In this document: piece after piece, positions 33,564-42,147 of the stretch
Layout: each line of letters begins with the position of its first letter
How positions within the stretch are numbered: the stretch's first letter is position 1
Source of the DNA: Erythrobacter sp. NAP1
GTDB lineage: Bacteria > Pseudomonadota > Alphaproteobacteria > Sphingomonadales > Sphingomonadaceae
Reading direction: 5' to 3'
Assembly: GCF_000152865.1 (NCBI RefSeq)
Contig: NZ_CH672390.1
Span: 1,550,001-1,614,000, forward strand
DNA: 64,000 nucleotides
Position numbers and translations under genes: made by a program
Notes under the pieces: generated by a model
What the model saw: only the letters and a program-made list of their open reading frames with translations
Databases searched by the model: none
What the model was told of the DNA's origin: nothing

Positions 33564-36500
33564 CTACCTGCCAAAAGTCTGCACCGCGCGTACTGCCGGA
33601 GCCGCGGTGTCGACCGGTCCCTGAACTGGCGCCGGACCTTCGGCAAGCTCTTGACCCTCGGGGATGACGGCCAGTTTGAGCGGGGCGCCATTGGCGAAAT
33701 AGCGATCGGCGAGGAACTGCATGATCTGCGGCGTCGTCTGAGAATAATCGCTCAGCAGCGAGCGCAGCAGCTCAACACGGCTGGGATCACGGCTCGCGCC
33801 TTCGAGGTTGTAGAGCCAGAACTGGTTGCCGGTCGATGCACGGCGGATGCGCTGGCTGAGCGGTTCGGTCACGCGGTTGATTTCGTCTGCGCTCGGTGGG
33901 CTGGCGGCAAGGTCGCTTGCGATCCGATCGGCCTCTGCAAAGAACACAGGCACGAAGTCCGGCTCAAGCTGAGCGAGCGCCACGATCCGACCGCCGCCCG
34001 AAATGTCGGTCGGCCAGTCTGAGAAGACCTGCGGAGAATAGCTCGCGCCAGCCTGTTCGCGCAGAGCGTCGAGCATGCGGTTGTTAAAGACCTGGATCAG
34101 GATTTCGAGTTGGCGTGCCTCGCGAATGCTCGCCATCCCGCCGCCGCTCGGCCAAGCGACCACGGCTGCGGCCTGGTTATCATCACCGCGGTGTGTGAGC
34201 ACTCTCGGAGCGTTCGAAGCATCTGGGAACCCGGGGACGCGCGCTGCAACTTCGGGAGCGATGGGCGCACGCTCCGGCAATGCGCCGAAGGTGACACGCA
34301 GCTTTTCGATGATCGCATCACGGTCGAACTCTCCGAAGACCAGCACTTCAATCTGCCCTTGCTGAAGCAGCGGCTCCCAAACCTCGCGGAAACCTTCGGG
34401 TGTGACCTGCTCAAGCATCTCCGGCGTCGGCGTTGCGAAGCGCGGATCGCTGTCGGTCGAGATGTATTCGAGGTCGCGATTCAGCACCGCCCCGGGACTG
34501 GTCGAATAGGTGTTGTAGGCAAGCTCTGCTGCCGCCTTGGCACGGATCACCGGATCGGCATCCCAGCGTGGCATGCCGAGTTTTGCCGCAAACAGATACA
34601 GCTGATCGGCCACATCGTCCGAGCGGGTCTGCGCCGTGAAAGTGAAGACCGCATCGTCGATACCAAAGTCGAAGCCGAGCTTGCGGCCAGTGGCCAGCCT
34701 GTCGATCTCGTTCTGGCCGAGCTCTCCAAGGCCCGACCCGACCAGAGCCATCTGACCGATTGGCGCATAAACCGCGCTGTCCTGATCGAATGCGCGGTAG
34801 CCAGCACCGAAGCGGACCTTGACGGTCACGCGGCCCGGCTCTGCGTCATTGGACCAAAGAAGCGCGCGCACGCCGTTGTCGAAATTGACTTGCTCGACTT
34901 CCAGAATGCCAAGCGGACCAATTTCAGTGACCGCCCCCGGTTCACCAATCGGCGGGAGTTCATCGAAGGAGATGCTCTCGGCGGCAAGCCGCGCACCTGA
35001 ATCGACAAGCGCCTCGCTTGCGAGCGCCAGCTGGAGCGCACTCTCATCGGCCTCACCGATGGCAGGCGTCACATAGACCGAGCGCACGACGTTTCCGCTG
35101 AACAGGCCGCGCGTGCGCTCCTGAATCTCTTCCGGGTTCATCCGTGCGCGCATTCCGCGAAACACGTCGAGCACGACTTGCGGGCTCGCCACCGTTTCAC
35201 GGATGTCGACCGCGTTGACGAGATTGTCGGCAAGGTCACGCCCAGCCTGAACCGGGGCCTGTTCGACCGAATTCACGAAAGCAACGTCGAACTCCGCCGC
35301 CTCGCGGTCGATCTCTTCCTGCGTCGGCGGGTTTTCGATTGCGTCGGCGATGACCCCGCGCACGTCAGCGAGAGCGGCCCGCCAGTCTTCGGTCAGCGGA
35401 CGGAAGCTCACAAAGGTCGCATCGCTCGAACGCGAGACGTAATCCTGCTGCACCTGCGCAAAGAGGTATGAGCCCCCTGCCCGCGCCCGAGTCTCCAACC
35501 GACGATTGATTATCGACTGCGCAAGCGCGTCCAGCAGTCGGCCTTCGTTGTACACGATGGTGTCATCAACTTTGCGCCAAGGACGCATGATCGCATAGGT
35601 GAACGTGCGCGCAAGATCTGCTTCGATGGCTGCGCTGACTTCGCCAATCGGGAGGTCTGTCCCGGCTGTTACCGGAGCGCCTTCTGGTGGAAGCGGGTCG
35701 CCGAAATCGGGGGCAATGCCGGGATTGCCCGTTCCTTCCCAGTCTCCGAACCATTTTTCCACGAGGCCAGCGAGTACCAAAGGATCGGCATCACCTGCGA
35801 CGACGATCACTGTCTTCTCAGGGCGATACCAGCGGTCATAGAACGCCTGCACCGCATCACCGCGAGCGGCTTCGAGCGTTTCGACGGTGCCGATCGGGTT
35901 GCGGGTCGCGAGTCTTTGTCCTGCGAAGAATGTGCGGCGGGTGATGTCGCCCACACGCTCAGCCGCGCCGCCACGCTCACGCTTTTCGGCAAGCACGATG
36001 GGCAGCTCGGCGCCAACGTTAGCGTCGTTCAGGACCGGCTCCCGGATCATGCCGGAAAGAAGTTTGAAGCTCTCGTCCAGCTTGGCGCGGTTTATGTCTG
36101 GAATGTCGAGTTTGTAAGCCGTGTGCGTCGGGCTCGTTTCCGCGTTGGCGTCAGCACCAAAGGTTGCGCCGAGGCGTTGCCAAGCGGCGATGGCTTCGGC
36201 CTGTCCCAGATACTTGCTCTCACGGAAGAGCAGGTGTTCGAGAAGGTGAGCAAAGCCCTGTTCGCTGTCGGTCTCGTGGAGCGAGCCAGCATCGACGCGC
36301 ACCCGGATCGCGATCTGGCGCGGCGGCACGCCGTTGCGGCGCACGGCGTAACGCAGGCCGTTGTCCATCACGCCCCAATACCATTCCTCGTCGACGGGAA
36401 CGTTGCTGCCCTCGTAGAGCCAGGGAACCTCGCCCTCGGGCTGCAGCGCTTGCGGTGCGGGGATTTCCGGCTCGGCAGGCGCTTCTTGGGCAAATGCCGG

Positions 36501-36566
36501 AGCGACAAGCGTGGCAGGAACAGCGATCAGGGAAAAGGCAGCGAGCGCCCGGACAAACTTCTTCAT
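33564..36566 (-). CDS. M16 family zinc metalloprotease, periplasmic (PqqL-like)
   Basis: 1000 residues with a signal peptide ending near residue 26 (VAPAFAQ). Two M16 pairs in one chain. The first half has the inverted zinc motif HLLEH at residues 107-111, followed about 75 residues later by the second acidic ligand region, giving an active N-terminal domain; the second half is the inactive partner, as usual. Similar large periplasmic enzymes (PqqL-like) process proteins or siderophore-bound peptides. Substrate is not known. Transcribed alone, divergent from the nfu gene. Confidence 0.92.
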   Translation of the reverse strand: MKKFVRALAAFSLIAVPATLVAPAFAQEAPAEPEIPAPQALQPEGEVPWLYEGSNVPVDEEWYWGVMDNGLRYAVRRNGVPPRQIAIRVRVDAGSLHETDSEQGFAHLLEHLLFRESKYLGQAEAIAAWQRLGATFGADANAETSPTHTAYKLDIPDINRAKLDESFKLLSGMIREPVLNDANVGAELPIVLAEKRERGGAAERVGDITRRTFFAGQRLATRNPIGTVETLEAARGDAVQAFYDRWYRPEKTVIVVAGDADPLVLAGLVEKWFGDWEGTGNPGIAPDFGDPLPPEGAPVTAGTDLPIGEVSAAIEADLARTFTYAIMRPWRKVDDTIVYNEGRLLDALAQSIINRRLETRARAGGSYLFAQVQQDYVSRSSDATFVSFRPLTEDWRAALADVRGVIADAIENPPTQEEIDREAAEFDVAFVNSVEQAPVQAGRDLADNLVNAVDIRETVASPQVVLDVFRGMRARMNPEEIQERTRGLFSGNVVRSVYVTPAIGEADESALQLALASEALVDSGARLAAESISFDELPPIGEPGAVTEIGPLGILEVEQVNFDNGVRALLWSNDAEPGRVTVKVRFGAGYRAFDQDSAVYAPIGQMALVGSGLGELGQNEIDRLATGRKLGFDFGIDDAVFTFTAQTRSDDVADQLYLFAAKLGMPRWDADPVIRAKAAAELAYNTYSTSPGAVLNRDLEYISTDSDPRFATPTPEMLEQVTPEGFREVWEPLLQQGQIEVLVFGEFDRDAIIEKLRVTFGALPERAPIAPEVAARVPGFPDASNAPRVLTHRGDDNQAAAVVAWPSGGGMASIREARQLEILIQVFNNRMLDALREQAGASYSPQVFSDWPTDISGGGRIVALAQLEPDFVPVFFAEADRIASDLAASPPSADEINRVTEPLSQRIRRASTGNQFWLYNLEGASRDPSRVELLRSLLSDYSQTTPQIMQFLADRYFANGAPLKLAVIPEGQELAEGPAPVQGPVDTAAPAVRAVQTFGR

Positions 36567-36644
36567 GGCTACTCTATAGAGAGGCTGCGGGTGAAGGACC
36601 AGTGAATGTGACCAAACTATCGCTTGCTTGTAGCGAAGCGCGCC

Positions 36645-36663
36645 TAAGCCTATTTAAGGCTTA
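36645..36663 (+). promoter_or_regulatory. palindrome overlapping the nfu ribosome-binding site
   Basis: TAAGCCT-attta-AGGCTTA, seven-base perfect arms. The right arm contains the AAGG Shine-Dalgarno and reaches the A of the ATG at 36663. It could form a translation-blocking hairpin or bind a dimeric regulator. Confidence 0.45.
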
Positions 36664-37244
36664 TGTTCATCGAAACCGAAACCACGCCGAACCCCTCGAG
36701 CCTCAAGTTCCTCCCCGGGCGCGCCGTCATGCCGTCAGGAACGCGCGAGTTTGCCTCCCCCGAAGCCGCCGAAGCAAGCCCGCTTGCCCAGGCGATCTTT
36801 GACACGGGCGAGGTCGTCAATGTGTTCTATGGCTGGGACTTCGTGACGGTCACCGCCGCTCCCGGCGTCGATTGGAGCGCACTCAAACCTCAGGTTCACG
36901 CGATCCTGCTCGACCATTTCGTGTCGGAAGCTCCGCTGTTCGTCGGCGGCACGGCTGACGGGATCAGCGTCCCCCCGGAAGAGGCAGAGATGGTGGTCGA
37001 GGATCGAGAGGAGGATGCCGAGATCATCGCCTCGATCAATGAGCTCCTCGAAACGCGCGTTCGCCCAGCAGTCGCAGGCGATGGCGGCGACATTGCTTAT
37101 CGCGGATTTTCGGATGGTGTTGTCTACTTGACGCTGCAAGGGGCATGCGCCGGCTGTCCGTCGAGCACGGCCACGCTCAAGCACGGCATCGAAAGTCTTT
37201 TGAAACATTATGTGCCCGAGGTTGTTGAAGTGAGAGCAGCTTAA
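36663..37244 (+). CDS. NifU-family iron-sulfur scaffold (Nfu type)
   Basis: 193 residues. N-terminal Nfu_N domain begins MFIETETTPNPSSLKFLPGR. The C-terminal NifU domain carries the cluster-binding pair CAGCPSS (C-x2-C), preceded by VRPAVAGDGGDI. Members accept and deliver Fe-S clusters to target enzymes. No isc or suf genes are in the window. It starts the plus-strand run nfu-nitroreductase-tsaB-rimI. Confidence 0.93.
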   Translation: MFIETETTPNPSSLKFLPGRAVMPSGTREFASPEAAEASPLAQAIFDTGEVVNVFYGWDFVTVTAAPGVDWSALKPQVHAILLDHFVSEAPLFVGGTADGISVPPEEAEMVVEDREEDAEIIASINELLETRVRPAVAGDGGDIAYRGFSDGVVYLTLQGACAGCPSSTATLKHGIESLLKHYVPEVVEVRAA

Positions 37245-37267
37245 TCTCTCAATTTCCAAGGACACTC

Positions 37268-37876
37268 ATGCCTACCCAATATCACGACAACGTTCTGTCT
37301 GCCGACGTGCTCGGCCAACTCTTCAACGATGCGCGCACCTATAATGGTTGGCTCGACAAGCCCGTCTCGGACGCGCAGCTGAAGGCTATCTGGGACCTGA
37401 TGAAGATGGCGCCGACCTCTGCTAACATGCAGCCGGTTCGCATCATCTGGGTGAAGAGCCAGGAAGAAAAGGACCGCCTCGCCGGTCTCGCTTCGGAAGG
37501 CAACCGCGACAAGATCAAGGCCGCGCCTGTTACCGCGATCATCGGCTACGACATCGATTTTCACGAGGAATTGCCCTGGCTGTTCCCGCACACCGATGCA
37601 AAGAGCTGGTTTGAAGGGGACGAGGAAGGCCGCAAGGAAGGCGCGTTCCGGAATTCCTCGATGCAGGGTGCGTACCTCATACTTGCAGCACGCGCTGTTG
37701 GGCTCGATTGCGGCCCTATGTCGGGCTTCGATGCCGACAAGGTCAACGAGGCTTATTTCGGAGACAATCCGCGTCACCGTGTGAATTTCCTGTGCTCGAT
37801 TGGCTATGGCGATCCCGAAAGCATTTTCGACCGTTCGCCGCGCCCCGACTTCGAGAAGTTCAACTCGATCGTCTGA
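37268..37876 (+). CDS. nitroreductase family protein (malonic semialdehyde reductase RutE-like)
   Basis: 202-residue FMN enzyme. MAPTSANMQPVRIIWVKSQE is the FMN-binding start of the RutE/HadB subgroup, and LPWLFPHTDAKSWFEGDEEG and MQGAYLILAARAVGLDCGPMS match that subgroup. RutE reduces malonic semialdehyde in pyrimidine breakdown, but no other rut genes are here, so a housekeeping NAD(P)H-flavin reductase role is also possible. It lies 23 bases after nfu. Confidence 0.88.
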   Translation: MPTQYHDNVLSADVLGQLFNDARTYNGWLDKPVSDAQLKAIWDLMKMAPTSANMQPVRIIWVKSQEEKDRLAGLASEGNRDKIKAAPVTAIIGYDIDFHEELPWLFPHTDAKSWFEGDEEGRKEGAFRNSSMQGAYLILAARAVGLDCGPMSGFDADKVNEAYFGDNPRHRVNFLCSIGYGDPESIFDRSPRPDFEKFNSIV

Positions 37877-37929
37877 TATTGGCGTGAACGACTTGCAGCG
37901 CGGCTCGCCCTGAGGCAGGGCGAAGCCGC

Positions 37930-38559
37930 ATGCAGGATCCCTCGCGCACCCTTGCCATTGAAACCGCCAGTGAGGCGTGTTCGATCGCTCTCTTTGCGGG
38001 CGATGAATTGATAGCGCGCGACCACCGTGTGCTTGGCCGCGGCCATGCGGAACGCCTTGTCCCCATGATTGAAGCGATGCCCGACCGTGGCCGCGCGTCA
38101 CGTATTCTTGTTTCGCTTGGTCCGGGCAGCTTCACTGGTGTCCGGATCGGGATTGCCGCAGCACGGGCGCTCGGTTTTGCCTGGGGCGCTGACGTTCACG
38201 GTTATCCGACGCTGGCATTGGTGGCAGCGCGTGCCATGCAGGACGCGCCCGGCCCCGTCACCGTATGCATGAATGGCGGCCATGGCGAATGGTTCATCGC
38301 CGACTTTAGCAGGGACTCGAAAGCTGAAGTCCGTTCGCTAACCCCAGAGCAGGCGGCCGAACGCGGGGCGCATCGGACAATTGCGGGCAATCGTGCGCAA
38401 GATTTCGCCGCCCTTCTTGAAGGTGATCACGAGGCTGTCGAGCTGCTTCCGGATGCTGGCAACGTGAAGCTCTTGCCGTACAATTGGCTAACGAGCGATC
38501 TGACACCGATCTATGGCCGCGCGCCTGACGCCAAGCCTCAAAAGCAGGCCGCAACGTGA
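37930..38559 (+). CDS. tsaB: tRNA threonylcarbamoyladenosine biosynthesis protein TsaB
   Basis: 209 residues, actin-like ATPase fold lacking the full active site. LAIETASEACSIAL at the N-terminus and LVSLGPGSFTGVRIGIAAAR are the TsaB signatures. It partners TsaD and TsaE to make t6A37 in tRNA. Its stop overlaps the rimI GTG start by four bases (GTGA), a translationally coupled pair common in bacteria. Confidence 0.93.
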   Translation: MQDPSRTLAIETASEACSIALFAGDELIARDHRVLGRGHAERLVPMIEAMPDRGRASRILVSLGPGSFTGVRIGIAAARALGFAWGADVHGYPTLALVAARAMQDAPGPVTVCMNGGHGEWFIADFSRDSKAEVRSLTPEQAAERGAHRTIAGNRAQDFAALLEGDHEAVELLPDAGNVKLLPYNWLTSDLTPIYGRAPDAKPQKQAAT

Positions 38560-39038
38560 CGCCCTGCCCTCTAACGATCGATCGCATAATGACGGTCATG
38601 GAGGCTGCGTTCGACCCGGCTTACGGAGAAGCTTGGAACCGCCGTCAAGTAAACGACGCTCTCGCCATGCCATCGACTCACGCACTCGTACTCAACGCGA
38701 ACGGTGAGCCAATTGAAGGCAGCTCGCACAACGGCCGAGATTCTATTCCGGCAGGATTTGTGCTCACGCGTTTCGCGGCTGATGAAGAAGAGTTGCTTCT
38801 GATTGCTGTGGCGCCTGAAATGAGAGGGCGCGGCCTCGGCGAAAAACTTATGCAGCACTTTTTCGACATGGCGAAGTCTCGCGGCGTCAACCGAATTTTC
38901 CTTGAGATGCGGCGCGGCAACCCTGCCGTCCACCTGTACCGCAAGGTCGGGTTCGAACCCATCGGCCAGCGTCCCAACTATTACCGTCTTTCAAATGGTG
39001 AACGCATTGATGCGATTACTTTTGGTCGTTCGCTGTAA
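38556..39038 (+). CDS. rimI: ribosomal-protein-alanine N-acetyltransferase RimI
   Basis: 160-residue GNAT enzyme from GTG 38556. Acetyl-CoA loop at APEMRGRGLGEKLMQHF, and the C-terminal RRGNPAVHLYRKVGFEPIG typical of RimI. It acetylates the N-terminus of ribosomal protein S18. An insertion-like Ser/Asn-rich stretch (EPIEGSSHNGRDS) between the second and third strands is longer than usual. Coupled to tsaB. Confidence 0.9.
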   Translation: MTPCPLTIDRIMTVMEAAFDPAYGEAWNRRQVNDALAMPSTHALVLNANGEPIEGSSHNGRDSIPAGFVLTRFAADEEELLLIAVAPEMRGRGLGEKLMQHFFDMAKSRGVNRIFLEMRRGNPAVHLYRKVGFEPIGQRPNYYRLSNGERIDAITFGRSL

Positions 39039-39177
39039 AGTATTGTCATTGATCAAATAAACATCGAGTTCCGCTCATAAAAGGGACACTTCGTCACAGC
39101 GTGACTTGCAAAGGCTGTCCTCGTGCGCCATGCGCTTGTTATCGGAAAAATCCGAACACAAGAAAAACGAGGAACTC

Positions 39178-39615
39178 ATGCAAGACCTGGACATGGAGAT
39201 GAAAGAGACGCTCATCACTCTGACCAGCGACATCGTCGCTGCTCACCTGAGTAACAACAACGTCGAAGTCGATGCCGTCCCCGGACTGATCACCAACGTT
39301 TACGGTGCTTTGTCCGGCCTTGGCGACGAAAGCGAACCGGAAGAAGAACGGCCGGAGCCTGCCGTATCCATTCGCGCTTCGGTCAAGCCAGATTACATCG
39401 TCTGCCTTGAAGACGGCAAGAAGCTGAAGATGCTCAAGCGTTATCTTCGCACCAATTTCGATATGACGCCCGAAGAATATCGGGCGCGCTGGGGACTTCC
39501 CTCAGACTATCCGATGGTGGCACCCAACTACGCCGAAAAGCGCCGTGATCTGGCAAAGAAGATCGGCCTTGGCCGCAAGCCGGGTGCCGGCCGCGGTCGC
39601 AAGAAGACCAAGTAA
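39178..39615 (+). CDS. MucR family regulator with a zinc-less finger
   Basis: 145 residues from ATG 39178 (GAGGA six bases upstream). Ros/MucR regulators control exopolysaccharide, motility and cell-cycle genes in alphaproteobacteria. The DNA-binding half runs from DYIVCLEDGKKLKMLKRYL to GLPSDYPMVAPNYAEKRRDL. The C-x2-C-x9-H-x3-H ligand set reads C-x2-D-x9-Y-x3-N, so three of four zinc ligands are replaced, including both histidines. Some family members replace one Cys with Asp or work without zinc, so DNA binding may persist. The C-terminus is a basic GRKPGAGRGRKKTK tail. Confidence 0.9.
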   Translation: MQDLDMEMKETLITLTSDIVAAHLSNNNVEVDAVPGLITNVYGALSGLGDESEPEEERPEPAVSIRASVKPDYIVCLEDGKKLKMLKRYLRTNFDMTPEEYRARWGLPSDYPMVAPNYAEKRRDLAKKIGLGRKPGAGRGRKKTK

Positions 39616-39676
39616 ATCCGGAGTTCGGAGCGACCTTACGGGTCGCGGTCGCGATGGACCTGGACGCACACATCAT

Positions 39677-39715
39677 GTCCCCCGTTTGAAAGATCAAGCG
39701 GGGGACTTCGTTTTT
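39677..39715 (+). terminator. rho-independent terminator after mucR
   Basis: GTCCCCCG...CGGGGGAC with an inner TTGA/TCAA extension, followed by TTCGTTTTT on the plus strand. Confidence 0.87.
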
Positions 39716-39804
39716 CTGCCAGCTTGAGCAATCCGCCCTCGCCCGGTAAAGCATGCAGTGACCATTAGTCGGCCCCGCCCGACGCCGTGCCAAGGAACAC
39801 CCGC

Positions 39805-40227
39805 TTGAGCCAGAAAATCGATCTTGAACAATTGTGCGCGGAGAAGGGTCTGCGCATTACAGAACAGCGCCGCGTGATAGCGAAAGTCCTCTCGGACAGC
39901 GACGATCATCCCGACGTGGAATTGCTGCATCAACGCGCCTCCGCAATCGACAGCAAGATTTCAATCGCGACCGTTTACCGCACGGTTCGTCTGTTTGAAG
40001 AAGCCGGTATTCTTGATCGCCATGACTTCGGCGATGGCCGCTCGCGCTACGAGCCTGTTCCCGAAGCGCATCACGATCACCTGATCGACGTCGAAACCGG
40101 CGCGGTTGTCGAATTTGTCGACCCCGAAGTCGAAGCGCTCCAGCGCCAGATTGCAGAGAAGCTTGGCTATCGCCTCGTCGACCACCGGATGGAGCTCTAC
40201 GGCGTCCGGCTTTCGCGCGAAGACTGA
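39805..40227 (+). CDS. fur: Fur family metal-responsive regulator
   Basis: 140 residues from TTG 39805, chosen because AAGGA lies eight bases upstream and the family's N-terminus MSQKIDLEQLCAEKG follows; a GTG 18 bases earlier is possible. Winged helix with RITEQRRVIAKVL and KISIATVYRTVRLFEEAGIL; metal sites in EAHHDHLID and the later His/Glu. The C-terminal CxxC pair for structural zinc is absent, as in many alphaproteobacterial Fur/Mur proteins, so it may sense iron or manganese. Confidence 0.92.
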   Translation: MSQKIDLEQLCAEKGLRITEQRRVIAKVLSDSDDHPDVELLHQRASAIDSKISIATVYRTVRLFEEAGILDRHDFGDGRSRYEPVPEAHHDHLIDVETGAVVEFVDPEVEALQRQIAEKLGYRLVDHRMELYGVRLSRED

Positions 40228-40237
40228 CTTCGCGAAC

Positions 40238-41161
40238 ATGACAGACGAAGCGGCCATCACCGGCACCGATGCCCCGACCGAGGACAAGGCCTGGGCCTTG
40301 AGGGTCGCGGCTGCGCGCGGCGAGACGACCCCGATTTCGATCATGGGATGGGTGCGCATCATTACCCGCTCGCTCATGCTCCTCGCGCTCATCATCGTGA
40401 TGGTGCCGCTGCATTTTCTGTTTCGGCTCGTCGCCTACGGCTCGCCGTTCCCCATGTGGTTTCTGCGTTTCGCCGCGCGAATTTCGGGCGCCAAGGTCAA
40501 GGTCGAGGGTACGCACCTCAAGCGCGACGTGTTCTACATCGCCAACCACGTCTCGTGGATCGATATCCTCAGTCTGTCGGGCGCGTGTGGCACGGCGTTC
40601 GTTGCCAAGGCAGAGCTTGCAAAGGCGCCCCTCGTTGGCTGGCTCGCCGATATGAACCGCACTGTCTATGTGAAGCGTGAGCACCGCATGGGCGTCGCGC
40701 AGCAGATCAATGCTCTCAAGGAAGCGCTCGCCGACAACTGGTCTGTCACCGTCTTTCCCGAAGGCACGACGACCGACGGGCAATCGCTCCTGCCCTTCAA
40801 GACAAGCATGCTCTCAGTCCTCGAACCGCCCCCGCCCGGCGTTCTGGTGCAGCCAGTGCTGCTCGATTACGGCCCCGTTGCGGAATGGATCGGTTGGATT
40901 GGCGAAGAAGGCGGGCTCAACAATGCGAAGCGGGTGCTTGCGCGCAAGGGCACGTTCGACATGCGTATCGTGTTCCTAGAGCCCTTCAGCCCGGCAGACT
41001 ATGTCGGGCGCAAGGCGATCAGCGTCGAAGCGCGGCGCCGGATCGAGGAAGCTCTGCTTGAGGCGCTGGGAAAGCCGCTGCGTGATTTCGCACATGACGT
41101 GCCGCCGGTGCGCTATTCGGCGGTAAAGGACGATCCGGTCCCCGATGAGACCGCCGCTTAG
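40238..41161 (+). CDS. plsC: 1-acyl-sn-glycerol-3-phosphate acyltransferase
   Basis: 307 residues from ATG 40238; the longer frame extends into fur. PlsC makes phosphatidic acid at the inner membrane. The catalytic NHVSWID (NHx4D) is at about residue 105 and FPEGTT supplies the phosphate-binding motif. The N-terminus has one membrane segment (about 40-60). A C-terminal extension after the catalytic part, ending VPPVRYSAVKDDPVP, is typical of the larger members. It starts 10 bases after the fur stop, an operon as in related genomes. Confidence 0.92.
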   Translation: MTDEAAITGTDAPTEDKAWALRVAAARGETTPISIMGWVRIITRSLMLLALIIVMVPLHFLFRLVAYGSPFPMWFLRFAARISGAKVKVEGTHLKRDVFYIANHVSWIDILSLSGACGTAFVAKAELAKAPLVGWLADMNRTVYVKREHRMGVAQQINALKEALADNWSVTVFPEGTTTDGQSLLPFKTSMLSVLEPPPPGVLVQPVLLDYGPVAEWIGWIGEEGGLNNAKRVLARKGTFDMRIVFLEPFSPADYVGRKAISVEARRRIEEALLEALGKPLRDFAHDVPPVRYSAVKDDPVPDETAA

Positions 41162-41167
41162 TCGGAC

Positions 41168-42052
41168 TTAAAGGCCTGCGCGCACCAACCAATCGTGGAA
41201 CAGGCGAACGGGCCGTGTCTCAAGCGCGGTGGGCTTGCACACGAACCAGTAACTGTAAGGGCTCTGAACGTCGGGACCGTTGAGGTTGGTCAGGCGGCTG
41301 TCCGCTGCGCGCCGGAGGTGGTCGTCATGCATGATCGCAATCCCCAAACCCTGCGCTGCTGCCTCAAGCATCAACGCGCCTGAGTCGTAATGATCGATCG
41401 CGGCGGGCTCGACCTCTTCAAGATCGTTGGCCTTCCTCCAGGCAACGAAGCTCTCAGGCAATTCGTTGTGGATGAGGAAGGTCTGCTTTTCCATGTTCGA
41501 CTGAGTGACGTTGTCGCCCATCGCAGCGGCGAGCTCGTTCGAGCAAATCGCGTGGACGAGATTGTGATCCAGCCGCACCGCGTGAAGGCCGCTCGCAGGC
41601 CCTCGTGAGAGGATGATTGCTGCGTCGAGCGTATCGCCCACCCTGTCCTCGAGGTGCGGCGCAGTGTCGATGTCGATATGCAGCAGCGGATGCCGCTTGC
41701 GCAATTCGCCGAGCCGCGGGAACAGACGCTGGCTTCCGAACATCGGCAGCACGCCGAGCCGCAGACGAAGGACGGAGATGTTGTCCGATTGGCTCTCAAC
41801 CGCGCGGGTGAGCGATTCCAAGTGCGGGTTCACCGCTTCGTAGAAGGCTTGACCCTCATCGGTCAGCTGCATCGACTGGCGCGCCCTTGTGAAGAGCTTC
41901 TTGCCGACGAACTCCTCGAGGTTCGTGATCCGGCGCGAAAGGGCTGACGGGCTCAGGCCAATCTCTTCCGCTGCCGCGCGCGCCGATCCCAGACGCACCG
42001 TGCGCATGAAGGCTTCGAGAGCTCGCAAGGGGGGCAGGCGGCGTGATGGCAT
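41168..42052 (-). CDS. LysR family regulator, GcvA-like
   Basis: 294 residues. N-terminal PPLRALEAFMRTVRLGSARA and LSPSALSRRITNLEEFVGKK form the GcvA/AmpR-type winged helix. The effector domain has the FPRLGELRKRHPLLHIDI hinge region. It converges on plsC; no divergent partner gene lies close, so its target is elsewhere or itself. It sits between the plsC operon and the inverted corC-ybeY block. Confidence 0.87.
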   Translation of the reverse strand: MPSRRLPPLRALEAFMRTVRLGSARAAAEEIGLSPSALSRRITNLEEFVGKKLFTRARQSMQLTDEGQAFYEAVNPHLESLTRAVESQSDNISVLRLRLGVLPMFGSQRLFPRLGELRKRHPLLHIDIDTAPHLEDRVGDTLDAAIILSRGPASGLHAVRLDHNLVHAICSNELAAAMGDNVTQSNMEKQTFLIHNELPESFVAWRKANDLEEVEPAAIDHYDSGALMLEAAAQGLGIAIMHDDHLRRAADSRLTNLNGPDVQSPYSYWFVCKPTALETRPVRLFHDWLVRAGL

Positions 42053-42147
42053 ATCGAGTGGCTCCTGTTTTCAGGTAGATACGTTTCAATGCCGTATTGG
42101 ATGCAGAAAATCGAAGCCTGAGTGCGAAAATCGCCCTGTGCGTGCGA

